64,000 nucleotides of DNA from CAWDAQ01 sp963800325 (lineage in GTDB: Bacteria > Actinomycetota > Actinomycetes > Actinomycetales > Dermatophilaceae). The notes beneath the pieces are model-generated. The model worked only from the letters and a program-made list of their open reading frames with translations. It ran no database searches and had not been told where the DNA came from. This document shows, in pieces, positions 32,583 to 42,900 of the stretch. Made by a program: the position numbers and the translations under genes. Each line of letters opens with the position of its first letter. Positions within the stretch are counted from its first letter, which is position 1. The stretch spans positions 124,001 to 188,000 of the forward strand of contig CAWDAQ010000006.1 of NCBI GenBank assembly GCA_963800325.1. Direction: 5' to 3'.

Positions 32583-33953
32583 TCAGAGCACGGCCCCGGG
32601 GTTGAGGATGCCGGCGGGGTCGAGGGCGTCCTTGACCCTGCGGGTGAGGTCCATGACGTCGGGGCCGAGCTGGTCGGGCAGCGCCGCCTTCTTCAGCCGG
32701 CCGACGCCGTGCTCGCCGGTGATGGTCCCACCGAGGGAGATCGCGAGCGCCATGACCGCGCCGAACGCCGCCCGCGAGGCGGCGAGCGAGTCCGGGTCGG
32801 CGGCGTCGTGGACGATGACGGGGTGGGCGTTGCCGTCCCCGGCGTGGGCGACGACGGGGATCTCCACCCCGTGCTCGGCGGCGATCGCGGCGATCCCGTC
32901 GAGCAGCTCGGGCAGCCGGGGCACGGGGACGCCGACGTCCTCGAGGAGGAGCGAGCCGCGTCGCTCGATGGCGGGAAAGGCGGCCCGGCGGGCCTCGGCG
33001 AACATCTCCCCCTCGTCGGGGTCCTCGGTGACGAAGCACTCGCTCGCCCCGGCGGCGCGGCAGGCCTTCTCGATCGCCGCGGCCTCGGCCGCCCGGGCCG
33101 CGCCCGGGGCGTCGGTCCGGGCGATGAGGAGCGCGCCGGCGTCCCGGTCCAGGCCCATGCTCCGGTGGTCCTCGACGGCGTTGACCGCGGCCCGGTCCAT
33201 CAGCTCCATCATCGAGGGTCGCACGGTGCGCCCGACCGCGACGACCGCCTCCGCCGCCGCGGCCGCGGTCGGGAAGGTGGCGACGAGCGTCGCCGCGGGG
33301 TCGGGGGCGGGCACGAGCCGGAGCAGGACGCGGGTGATGACGCCGAGGACGCCCTCGCTGCCGACGAACAGCTTGACCAGGGACAGCCCGGCGACGTCCT
33401 TCACCCGGGGGCCGCCGAGCCGGACGAGGCGGCCGTCGCCGAGGACGACGTCGAGCCCGAGGACGTAGTCGCTCGTCACCCCGTACTTGACGCAGCAGAG
33501 CCCGCCGGCGTTCGTCGCGACGTTCCCCCCGATCGAGCTGATGTCGAACGACGAGGGGTCGGGCGGGTACCAGAGCCCGGCCTCGGCGGCAGCCCGCTTG
33601 ACGTCGACGTTGAGGGCGCCGGCCTCGGCGGCGACGGTCCGGGTGGCGGGGTCGACGTCGACCGCGGTCATCCGGTCCAGGCTGAGCGTGAGCCCGCCGT
33701 CGACCGCGAGCGAGCCCCCCGAGAGCCCGGTGCCGGCGCCCCGCGGGACGACGGGCACGCCGCGGGCGGCCGCCCACCGGACCGCGGCGGCGACCTGCTC
33801 GGCGGTGCGGGGGCGCACGACCGCGAGCGGGGTCCCGGCGCCGGCGTCCCGGGTCCAGTCCCGCCGGTAGGCCTCGACGGCCTCGGCGGCGGTGACGACG
33901 ACGTCCTCGCCGAGGTCGGCGGTCAGGTCCGCGATCTGGGGCGTCGGGGGCAT
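32583..33953 (-). CDS. FAD-linked 2-hydroxyacid oxidase (glycolate oxidase GlcD/D-lactate dehydrogenase type)
   Basis: A protein of 456 residues with an FAD-binding PCMH domain (VPVVPRGAGTGLSGGSLAVD; FDISSIGGNVATNAGGLCCV; KLFVGSEGVLGVITR) and a C-terminal FAD-oxidase domain with VVAHAGDGNAHPVIV and ISLGGTITGEHGVGRLKK. This family oxidises glycolate or D-lactate. Its transcript continues into the glyoxylate aminotransferase, which favours glycolate. GlcE and GlcF partners are absent, so the electron acceptor is unclear. The ATG at 33953 is the first Met in frame near the N-terminus. Confidence 0.88.
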   Translation of the reverse strand: MPPTPQIADLTADLGEDVVVTAAEAVEAYRRDWTRDAGAGTPLAVVRPRTAEQVAAAVRWAAARGVPVVPRGAGTGLSGGSLAVDGGLTLSLDRMTAVDVDPATRTVAAEAGALNVDVKRAAAEAGLWYPPDPSSFDISSIGGNVATNAGGLCCVKYGVTSDYVLGLDVVLGDGRLVRLGGPRVKDVAGLSLVKLFVGSEGVLGVITRVLLRLVPAPDPAATLVATFPTAAAAAEAVVAVGRTVRPSMMELMDRAAVNAVEDHRSMGLDRDAGALLIARTDAPGAARAAEAAAIEKACRAAGASECFVTEDPDEGEMFAEARRAAFPAIERRGSLLLEDVGVPVPRLPELLDGIAAIAAEHGVEIPVVAHAGDGNAHPVIVHDAADPDSLAASRAAFGAVMALAISLGGTITGEHGVGRLKKAALPDQLGPDVMDLTRRVKDALDPAGILNPGAVL

Positions 33954-34038
33954 CGTCGCCAACCTACTCCGCACGCGCGGGGGCGGGCGAGGTCGCCCGG
34001 TGGCGCAGGTCGGGGGCGCAGTCGGCCATGATCGGGGG

Positions 34039-34698
34039 GTGCGCGGGCGACACCTGACCTTCACCGGTCGGATCGCCGGGGTGGGGACGACCTCGGGGGT
34101 CCGGGTGGTCGTCGGTCGCTGGGAGGACTCCCCGCTCGGGGCCTTCGCCGACGCCATGGTCGAGGACCCCGCCGGTCACCGGCTCCTGCTCGCGCCGACC
34201 GAGGCGGTCGCCGACCTCGTCGCGACGACGTACCGGTTCGACGAGGTGCACGTCGTCGACGTCGACGTCACGGGCGGTCCCGGCACGTGGGCCGTCACCG
34301 CCGGACCGCTCGAGCTACGCCTGCGGGTGGGTGGGCGCACCGCGCTCGGGTGGGCGCTGCGCGCCGTCCCGGCCCCGCTGGCCCGCGACCGCCGGTGGAC
34401 CCTCGTCACCGACCCCGTCGCCCGGGTGGTCCTGCGCGGGGTGCGCACCCGCGGGTCGGCCGGGTCGGGCCGCCGGGAGTACTACGCGGCGACCGACCTG
34501 AACGCGGTGACGTCCGCCTCCGGCCGGCTCGGGGACCTCCCGCTCGGGGACCTTGCCCCGGTGCACCCACCACCGCGGTTCGGGTTCGGGTCGACGCCGT
34601 CCCGCCCGGGCGTGACGACGTTGACGACGACGGTCGTGCTGCCCCGGGACCACCCCCCCGGCTCCCGGACGTCAGCGGCCGGCCGCGGCGGGCCCTGA
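34039..34698 (+). CDS. Conserved actinobacterial protein of unknown function
   Basis: A protein of 219 residues, not recognised. It begins VRGRHLTFTGRIAGVGTTSG, a beta-rich start with VVVGRWEDSPLGAFADAMVE and later TYRFDEVHVVDVDVTG. There is no signal peptide or TM segment. Base composition matches neighbours. The GTG at 34039 has a G-run as its only ribosome-binding site. It ends 13 bp before alaA and is probably co-transcribed. Confidence 0.6.
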   Translation: MRGRHLTFTGRIAGVGTTSGVRVVVGRWEDSPLGAFADAMVEDPAGHRLLLAPTEAVADLVATTYRFDEVHVVDVDVTGGPGTWAVTAGPLELRLRVGGRTALGWALRAVPAPLARDRRWTLVTDPVARVVLRGVRTRGSAGSGRREYYAATDLNAVTSASGRLGDLPLGDLAPVHPPPRFGFGSTPSRPGVTTLTTTVVLPRDHPPGSRTSAAGRGGP

Positions 34699-34711
34699 GA
34701 CACTGGGGGCC

Positions 34712-35932
34712 ATGCGGCCGATCACCCAGTCCTCGAAGCTCCAGCACGTGCGCTACGACGTGCGCGGCCCGATCCTCGTCGAGGCCCAGCGGCTCGAGGC
34801 CGAGGGCCACCGCATCCTCAAGCTCAACATCGGCAACCCCGCGCCGTTCGGCTTCGAGGCGCCCGAGGCGATCCTGCAGGACATGGTCCGCCACCTGCCC
34901 CGGGCGCAGGGGTACAGCGACTCGCGGGGGATCTACTCCGCGCGGACCGCGGTCGCGCACTTCTACCAGGAGGAGGGACTGCGGGACGTCACCGTCGAGG
35001 ACGTCTTCGTCGGCAACGGCGTCTCGGAGATGATCAGCATGGTCCTCCAGGCGTTCGTCGACGACGGCAACGAGATCCTCGTGCCCGCGCCGGACTACCC
35101 GCTGTGGACCGGGGCGGTCTCCCTCGCCGGCGGGACGCCCGTGCACTACCGCTGCGACGAGTCGAACGGCTGGGCGCCCGACCTCGCCGACATCGAGTCC
35201 CGGATCACCGAGAACACCCACGGCCTCGTCGTCATCAACCCGAACAACCCGACCGGGGCGGTGTACACGGAGGAGGTCGTCAAGGGCCTCGCCGACATCG
35301 CCCGCAGGCACGACCTCGTCCTGTTCAGCGACGAGATCTACGAGAAGATCCTCTTCGACGGCGCCACCCACCACCACACCGCCACCCACGCCGGCGAGGA
35401 CGTGCTCTGCCTGACCTTCAGCGGGCTGTCGAAGGCGTACCGGGTCGCCGGGTTCCGCAGCGGCTGGGTCTGCGTGACCGGGCCGCGGGAGCGAGCGGCG
35501 GACTTCCTCGAGGGCCTGACCCTGCTCGCGAACATGCGGATGTGCGCGAACGTCCCGGCCCAGCACGCGATCCAGACCGCGCTCGGCGGCTACCAGTCGG
35601 TCACCGACCTCGTCCTCCCCGGGGGCCGGCTGCGCGAGCAGCGCGACCTCGCCCACGAGATGCTGACCAAGATCCCCGGGGTGACGTGCGTCAAGCCGCA
35701 GGGCGCGCTCTACTGCTTCCCCCGGCTCGACCCCGAGGTGTACCCGATCGCCGACGACGAGCAGTTCGTCATCGACCTGCTGCGCAGCAAGAAGATCCTC
35801 GTCACCCACGGCACCGGCTTCAACTGGCCCGAGACCGACCACTTCCGGCTCGTCACCCTCCCCGGCGTCGACGTGCTCGAGGAGGCCATCGGCCGGATCG
35901 CGGACTTCCTCGAGGGCCACCGGACGGCCTGA
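34712..35932 (+). CDS. alaA: Alanine aminotransferase (AlaA/YfbQ type)
   Basis: Class I PLP aminotransferase of 406 residues, colinear with E. coli AlaA as remembered: SSKLQHVRYDVRGPILVEAQ, LKLNIGNPAPFGFEAPEAIL, AQGYSDSRGIYSARTAV, VPAPDYPLWTGAVSLAGG and ANVPAQHAIQTALGGYQS. The PLP Lys is in FSGLSKAYRVAGFRSGW. It makes alanine from pyruvate with glutamate as donor. It lies 13 bp after the unknown gene at 34.0 kb. Confidence 0.92.
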   Translation: MRPITQSSKLQHVRYDVRGPILVEAQRLEAEGHRILKLNIGNPAPFGFEAPEAILQDMVRHLPRAQGYSDSRGIYSARTAVAHFYQEEGLRDVTVEDVFVGNGVSEMISMVLQAFVDDGNEILVPAPDYPLWTGAVSLAGGTPVHYRCDESNGWAPDLADIESRITENTHGLVVINPNNPTGAVYTEEVVKGLADIARRHDLVLFSDEIYEKILFDGATHHHTATHAGEDVLCLTFSGLSKAYRVAGFRSGWVCVTGPRERAADFLEGLTLLANMRMCANVPAQHAIQTALGGYQSVTDLVLPGGRLREQRDLAHEMLTKIPGVTCVKPQGALYCFPRLDPEVYPIADDEQFVIDLLRSKKILVTHGTGFNWPETDHFRLVTLPGVDVLEEAIGRIADFLEGHRTA

Positions 35933-35956
35933 GGCCAGGGCCCGGGGGCCCCGCGG

Positions 35957-36778
35957 CTACGCGAGCCCCGCCGCGGTGCCCCCGGCAGCGCGGTGGTGCT
36001 GGCTGCGCTGGACCCGGCTGAGCACCGCGTCGAACGCCGACGCCGCCTCGGCGGCGCCGCGGCCGGGCCACCGGTGGATCGGGGTCGTCGCGCCCTGGGC
36101 CTGCTGCACCGCGCTCCGTTCGGGCACCCGCTGGCGCAGGACGAGCGGGCCGAACATCGCGACGAGCTCGCCCGCGCGGAACTCGTGCTCGACGAGGTGG
36201 GGCCGGAAGCGGTTGAGGAGCACCCCGACGGGCTGCAGCTCGGGGTTGAGGCCGCCGCGGACGTCGTGGACGACCTGGAGCCCCCGGTCGGCGGCGTTGA
36301 GGGCGAAGAGGCCCGGCTCGGCGACGACGAGGGCCCGCTGGCTGGCGGCGAGGCCGGCGCGGGTGAGGCCGCCGAGCGAGGGCGGGCAGTCCAGCAGCAC
36401 CAGGTCGTAGTCCTCGAGCCGCTCGACCAACCGGGACAGGCGCCGCAGCTGCTTGCCGCGGGCGTCGGGCGCGTCGTGGCGGATCAGTGCCGGCCCGCCG
36501 ACGAGGACGTCGAGCGCCGGTCGCTCGGGCTCGGTCCAGCCGCTGGGGAGGGTCGAGGCGCGCACCTCCCGCCGTCGCGCCTTGGGCTGGTCGAGCAGGT
36601 CCGCGAGCGTCCCGGTGACCCGCCCGGCGACGTCGAGCCCGGTCGTCGCGTCCCCCTGCGGGTCGAGGTCGACGACGAGCGTCGAGATCCCCGCGGTCTG
36701 GGCGGCCGAGGCCAGGCCCAGCGTCACCGACGTCTTGCCCACCCCACCCTTGAGGCTGCAGACGCTGAGGACGAGCAC
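35957..36778 (-). CDS. Orphan ParA/MinD-type ATPase
   Basis: A protein of 273 residues with the deviant Walker A SLKGGVGKTSVTLGLA, switch I DLDPQGDATTGLD and Walker B LVLLDCPPSLGG. The C-terminus has VGVLLNRFRPHLVEHEF. ParA-type ATPases position DNA or protein cargo. No ParB or parS-like repeat is nearby, so this is an orphan, perhaps for polar or flagellar positioning; no cargo can be named. The GTG at 36778 is preceded by GGAGGG too close for normal use, but TACGTT lies 6 nt upstream, suggesting a leaderless message. Confidence 0.88.
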   Translation of the reverse strand: MLVLSVCSLKGGVGKTSVTLGLASAAQTAGISTLVVDLDPQGDATTGLDVAGRVTGTLADLLDQPKARRREVRASTLPSGWTEPERPALDVLVGGPALIRHDAPDARGKQLRRLSRLVERLEDYDLVLLDCPPSLGGLTRAGLAASQRALVVAEPGLFALNAADRGLQVVHDVRGGLNPELQPVGVLLNRFRPHLVEHEFRAGELVAMFGPLVLRQRVPERSAVQQAQGATTPIHRWPGRGAAEAASAFDAVLSRVQRSQHHRAAGGTAAGLA

Positions 36779-36784
36779 CCCTCC

Positions 36785-36790
36785 AACGTA
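36785..36790 (-). promoter_or_regulatory. -10 element of a leaderless parA-like transcript
   Basis: On the minus strand TACGTT (TANNNT) ends 6 nt before the GTG at 36778, the same spacing as upp and the DMSP lyase gene. Confidence 0.45.
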
Positions 36791-36816
36791 CCGAGCCCGG
36801 CTCGGGACCGGGCAGA

Positions 36817-36831
36817 TGACGACTTGGTGAC
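36817..36831. promoter_or_regulatory. Direct-repeat box 1 upstream of the multicopper-oxidase operon
   Basis: TGACGACTTGGTGAC: two TGAC half-sites 11 bp apart, about 150 bp before the operon start. It matches the box before the response regulator at 55369-55383. Confidence 0.5.
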
Positions 36832-36870
36832 GTCCCCCTGAGCGGATGGTGAGCCCTGCCGCACACGAGC

Positions 36871-36888
36871 GTGACAACTTCCCGCGAC
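36871..36888. promoter_or_regulatory. Direct-repeat box 2 upstream of the multicopper-oxidase operon
   Basis: GTGACAACTT at 36871-36880 is identical in ten bases to the box upstream of the response regulator gene (55368-55377). The second half-site here is weaker (CGCGAC). It is about 90 bp before the operon start. Confidence 0.5.
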
Positions 36889-36967
36889 CGCCCGGCCGAC
36901 CCGCCGCCGGCGCGCTCCCATTGCTCCTGACACCGCCCGCGATGGGGGCGGGACAGGGGATTCGAGG

Positions 36968-39900
36968 GTGAGTCGCATGCACGGTCACGACCACGTCCGC
37001 ACGTCTCGGACGAACGCAGGGAACGACGCCGCACGCCGGGGGTCCGCGCCGGGACGTCACCGCGCGCCGCGACCGCGAGGGCGGCACGCGCGACGGGCCG
37101 CCGCCCTGCTGCGCCCGGTGCTGCTCGCGGTCACCACGGTCGCGGTCGTCGTCGGGACCCCCGCGCTGCTGCCGGTGCTCACCGCGACGCCGGCCCAGGC
37201 CGCGACGACGAACGCGGTCAGCGTCAAGGTCGTCAGCGCGCGCACCGAGCCGCACCACCCCGGCGGCGCCGTCAGCAAGGGGGACGCGGTCACCGACTAC
37301 CGGTACATGATCAGCGTCGACAACAGCGGCACCTCCGACCCGGCCGGCGCCCCCGAGCCGGGCTCCGGTTGCTCCGCGGACGACCCCGGCTACCCGGCCG
37401 ACTGCACGTGGCCCTCGATCCTCCAGGACCCCGGCGCCGCCCCCATCTACCGGCAGGGCACCGCGGCCGACTTCGCCGACGGCACGAAGACCCTCGACCT
37501 TCCCGACGGCCGCTACCTCATCAGCGTCCTCGCCGACGGCTACAAGATCGACGGCGAGCACTTCACCGTCCCGCTCCAGGAGCCCGGCGTCGTCACCGTC
37601 GGCGTGCAGCCGAACCCGCTGCCGGACTCGACCCTGCGGGCGCAGGTCTTCCTCGACGAGGCCTCGACCAACGGCGCCATCGACAACGGCGAGCCCGGCC
37701 TCGAGGGGTTCCAGGGCCACATCAACGACACCCTCGGCGAGGTCACGACCGACGTCTACGGCAACCCCCTGTGCACGACGTACGTCAACGAGAACCCCGA
37801 CACCCACGAGATCCCGTGGGACGCCGCCTCCCGTGACGCCGACGGCCTGCCGGTCGTCGACACCGTCGGCGGCAAGTGCTTCAGCGACGCCTCCGGGATC
37901 GTGACCATCCCCCACCTGGGCACCAACCGGTACACGACGTACATCACCCCGCCGGACGGGACCGACTACGTCCAGACCACGACCCTCGAGGGCAACCACG
38001 ACTTCGACACCTGGCTCATGGAGGGCTCGACCGGGTACGACACCGAGTTCACCCTCGCCGGCGAGCCGGTGCCCACGCCGCAGTTCGGCTTCGTCAAGCC
38101 GCACGACGACCTCACGGCCACCGCGAGCGGGTCCGTCAGCGGCGTCGTCGTCGCCGTCAAGCAGTACTACCCGCCGGTCGGCGGCAGCTTCAACAAGTGG
38201 TTCGGCTCGACCGGCAGCCGCCTCGACAAGCCGATCGCCAACCCCGTCCTGTCGCTGAACGACCTCGGCAACGGCGACCAGGCCGTGTGGGTGGGCCGCG
38301 GCGCCGCCGACGGCAGCTTCACCATCCCGAACGTCCCCGACGGCAACTACCAGCTGACGTGGTGGGACGAGCCGCAGAACTACATCCTCCAGCTCGTCAA
38401 CGTCACCGTCTCGGGCGGCAAGGCGGTCAAGCTCGGCCAGCTGCCGATGAACGGCTGGTGGACCGAGCTCAGCGGGCACGTCTTCCTCGACACCAACAAG
38501 AACGGCAAGCGCGACCCGGGTGAGCAGGGCGTGCCGCAGTTCCCGCTGACGATGCGCAAGAAGGACAACTCGCTCATGGACCGCGGGTCCAACGCGGTCA
38601 CCACGGACAAGACCGGCTTCTACAACTTCGAGAGCGCCTACCCGCTGTCGGAGTGGACGGTCATGGAGGCCTACGCCGACAACCTCTACACCACGGGCAT
38701 CACCTACCAGGCCGACAACCAGCCCAAGCCCACGACCGTGCTCGGCGCCGGCGTCGACGTGAGCACCCTCAACATCATCGGGCTCTCCGGGACCCTCGAC
38801 TGGGGCGTGCAGAAGTACGACGCGGCGGGCCGGAACGGGGGCCCGCGCAACGGCGGCATCGTCGGGTCGATCAGCTACGACACGACCCGCAACGAGCTCG
38901 ACCCGCAGTACGCGGCCACCGAGGACTGGCAGCCGGGCATCCCGAACATCCCGGTCCGGCTCTACGGCACGGTCGAGTGCCCCGGGGACGGGTCGGTCCC
39001 GTGCGACCCGACCGACCGGTTCGTGCTCGACGAGGACGGCTCGGTGAAGAAGGGCAAGCTGCTCAACTCCTCCGTCTCCGAGCACTGGACCCCGCCGACC
39101 GGCTGCACCGCCCGTGACGTCGACGGCAACGTGCTGACCCACCCGGGCGACGAGAACGTCCTCGTGCCGGGCCAGGACACCGACGGCGAGTGTCTCGCCG
39201 CGCTCGTCAACGGCGTCCAGTTCGGCCCCTCCCCGACCGACCAGGGCACCTCGGACGCCAACTTCGGTGCCGCGGTCGACGGCAACTACGGCTTCGGCGA
39301 CGCGTGCACCGGCACCCTCGACGACTCCGACCCGGCGAACCCGGTCTGCGACGGGGGGGCGTTCGAGCCGCTCGCCGCCGACAGCTACCTCGTCTCGGTA
39401 GACGTCCCGAAGGACGCCAGCGGCGACTCGATGTACCAGGTCACCGGCGAGGAGGACATCAACGTCGCCCGCGGCGACACGGTCGTCCCGCAGGTGCCGC
39501 CGCCGTCGTGTGCCGGCCCGCTGCACACCGTCGACGTCGCCGGCACCGGCGACGGGACCGACGGCTACCCCGAGGTCGTCGGCGACGGCAGCAACGGCGC
39601 CCCGGCCGGGGTGACCGTGGCGGGGTCCACGCCGGTGACGAACCCGACGTTCCTCGACATGGGCGGCTCGCCGTACGAGGGCAAGGTCACGGCGCGCTGT
39701 GACACCAAGCTCGTCGACCTCAACAACGGCAAGTCGATCGTGCCGATGTTCCACCTGTTCACCGACGTCCCGGTGCCGTCGCGGCTGCGTGGCCTGCTCG
39801 TCGACGACCTCAACTTCTCGACCGACAAGCGCACCGTGCTCTTCGGCGACAAGGCCGGCGTCCCGAACGCCCCGGTCGGGATCTACGACTTCACCAACCG

Positions 39901-42900
39901 CCTCGTCGAGACCGTGGAGTCGGACTACAACGGCTACTACGACGTGCTGATGCCCTCGACGGACCACATCAGCTGCCCGACCCCGTCCGGGGTGTGCGCG
40001 AACATGTACCGGTTCGTCGGCAACGACCCCGGCGTCCCCGGCCACCTCAACGCGAACTACAACCCGCGGTTCCGCACCATCGCCACCGAGTTCGAGGCCG
40101 TGCCGGGCGTGACGATCCCCACCGACCTCGCACCCACCCAGGTCGGGGTGAGCATCGGGGCCCCCGGCACGAGCCCGACCACGGTCAAGTGCATGGTCAA
40201 CCCGGTCTCCCCGCAGGTGTTCGCGGTCTCCAGGCCGTTCGCCCGGGCGTCCGACACGAACCGGTCGGTCACCATCACCGGCCTCGGGTTCGGCGCGTCG
40301 AAGGGCTCCGGCACGGTGCGCCTGGGAGGCACGGACCTCGCCACGACGTCCTGGAGCGACACCGAGATCGTCGCGACGATCCCGGCGGCCGGCACCTCCG
40401 CCGGCCGGGTCGCCCCCGGCCCGCACGCCCTGACGGTGACCGCCGACAACGGCAAGTCCACCGTCAACGGGCTGACCTTCCACGTCCTCGGGGGCAGCGG
40501 CGCGAGCGCCTACACCCCGAACGTCTACGAGGTCGGCCCGGGCGTCGCGACCGCGAAGTACGACCCGACCAGGGCGGCCAGCGAGACCGGCACCGCCGGG
40601 GTGAGCCACGCGATCCAGAACGCGATCGACGACGCGGCGAGCAGCAAGGGCACCGACCTCGTGGTCGTCTACCCGAACGCCGCGACGACCGGCAACCCGC
40701 GCGGGGCCTACTACGAGAACCTCGTCGTCTCCTCTCCCGTGAAGCTCCAGGGCGTCGGGGCGGGCGGGTTCCAGGGCCCGAACAACGACAGCCCGTACGT
40801 CCAGGGAACCGTGCTCGACGGTGGCGCCTTCGGTGGCGACACCGACCTGGCGACCGACTGGTTCACCAAGGTCGGCGGGATGACGTGGGACGGCAACCAG
40901 ACCGTCAGCGATGGCGCGGTCGTCTACCTGCTCGGCACGCGCAACGCCTACCCGGCCTCCGGCGGCTTCACCCCCGCCGTCGACGGGTTCGACATCCGCG
41001 GCGGGGACCAGCAGGGCTTCCCGGGCAACATCAACGAGCTCACCGGGGCCGCCACCGGGCTGCCGCCGAACATCGTGACCCAGGGCGGCGCGATCTTCGC
41101 CAACGCCTACGTCCGCCAGCTGCAGGTGACCAACAACGTGGTCGAGAACAACGGCGGCGGCTACGGCACCATCCGCATCGGGACCCCGGACCTGCCGGCG
41201 CCGGACACGAGCCAGCACAACGAGAACGTGCGGATCGCGAACAACCGGATCGTGCAGAACGCGGGGACCAACCTCGCCGGCGCGATCGGCCTGTTCGCCG
41301 GCTCCGACGGCTACGAGGTCTCCGGGAACGACATCTGCGGCAACTTCTCACTGGAGTACGGCGCCGGCGTCAGCGTCTACGGGCTGAGCCCGAACGGGAC
41401 GATCGACCACAACCGGGTCACGCTGAACAACTCCAACGACGAGGGCGCCGGGATCATGGTCGCCGGGCAGCTCCCGGCCAATCCGGACGACCTCTCGCCG
41501 GGCTCCGGCCCGGTGGACATCCACCACAACCAGATCCAGGGCAACCTCGCCAACGACGACGGCGGCGGGATCCGGTTCCTCATGGCCGGCGACTTCCCGA
41601 TGAACGTCTACGACAACGTCATCGCGAACAACGTCTCCTCCCACGAGGGCGGCGGCATCGGGATCAACGACGCCCCGGACGTGCGGATCTACAACAACAC
41701 GATCATGGACAACGTCACGACGGCCACCGCCGTGACGTCCAACGGCCTGCCGGCACCCGCGGGGGTGTCCTCCTCGGAGAACAGCGTCCAGCTCCAGGCG
41801 ACGCTGCCGGCCGGGGCCCCCGGGTACAGCAAGCCGCTGCTGTTCAACAACGTCCTCTGGGACAACCGGGCTGGCTCCCGCGCGGGCACCACCGTGACCG
41901 GCATCGGCCTCGAGGGCGACTCCACCCCGGTCGACCACTGGGACGTCGGCGTGGCCGACGCCACGGGCACCCTGGCGCCGAGGAGCTCGGTCCTGCAGCA
42001 GGACGCTGCCGAGCACGCCTACGCCACGGACGCGTCGAACTCCTCGGCGGACCCCGCGGTCGTCCAGCCCTGGGTCGCGTCGGTCTCCTTCGCGACGTGG
42101 CGCCAGAACCCCGCGTTCGTCGACGCCACGCTCGTCGCGACCGAGCAGCCGCCGGACCTCATGGGCGACTACCACCTGCAGGCCTGCACCGGGGCGTCCG
42201 CGTCCCCGGCCTGTGACCTCGGGTCCGCCGGCGCCGGTGGGGTGTCCGCCCCGGCGACCGACATCGACGACGAGGCCCGCCCGTCGGGCGCCGGCGTCGA
42301 CGCCGGGGCCGACGAGCTCGTCACCTCGACGCCCGTGCCCACCGCCCACTTCCTGTTCTCGACCGCCGGCGACCTCACGCCCCCCGGGGTGCGCGGCCGG
42401 GCCGACGACGCGGACATCTACGAGTGGGACGGCACCGCCTTCACCCGCGCGATCGACGCCCGCTCCCCGCGGACGCCGTACGACATCCGGGGCCGCACCG
42501 ACGTCGACGGGTTCGCCCAGGTCGACGCCGCCCGGTTCTACATGTCCTTCAACGCCGACACGAAGCTCCCGGGCATCGGCAAGGTGCAGGACGAGGACGT
42601 CGTGTACTGGAACGGCTCGAAGTGGTCGGTGTTCTTCGACGGCACCGCGCACGGGATGACCGCCAACGCGCTCGACGTCGACTCCATCGGGGTCCGGGAC
42701 GGGAAGCTGTACTTCTCGACCCTCCGGGCGAAGAACCCGCCCGGGGTCACCGGGACCCCGGACGACGCGGACGTCTACTCCTACGACGACGGCACCTTCC
42801 GCCGGGTGTTCGACGCCAGCGCCCACGGCGTCCCGACCGCGGCCCGCGCCGACGGGGTCGTCCGGGTCGACGCGAACCACGTGTACATGTCCTTCGCCAA

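Noticed and set aside
35957..41218. A 1753-codon open frame on the minus strand across the beta-helix gene
   Set aside because: It extends the true parA-like frame upstream through antisense of the secreted protein. The Val/Asp/Arg-rich translation is a GC-bias shadow; only 35957-36778 shows family motifs.
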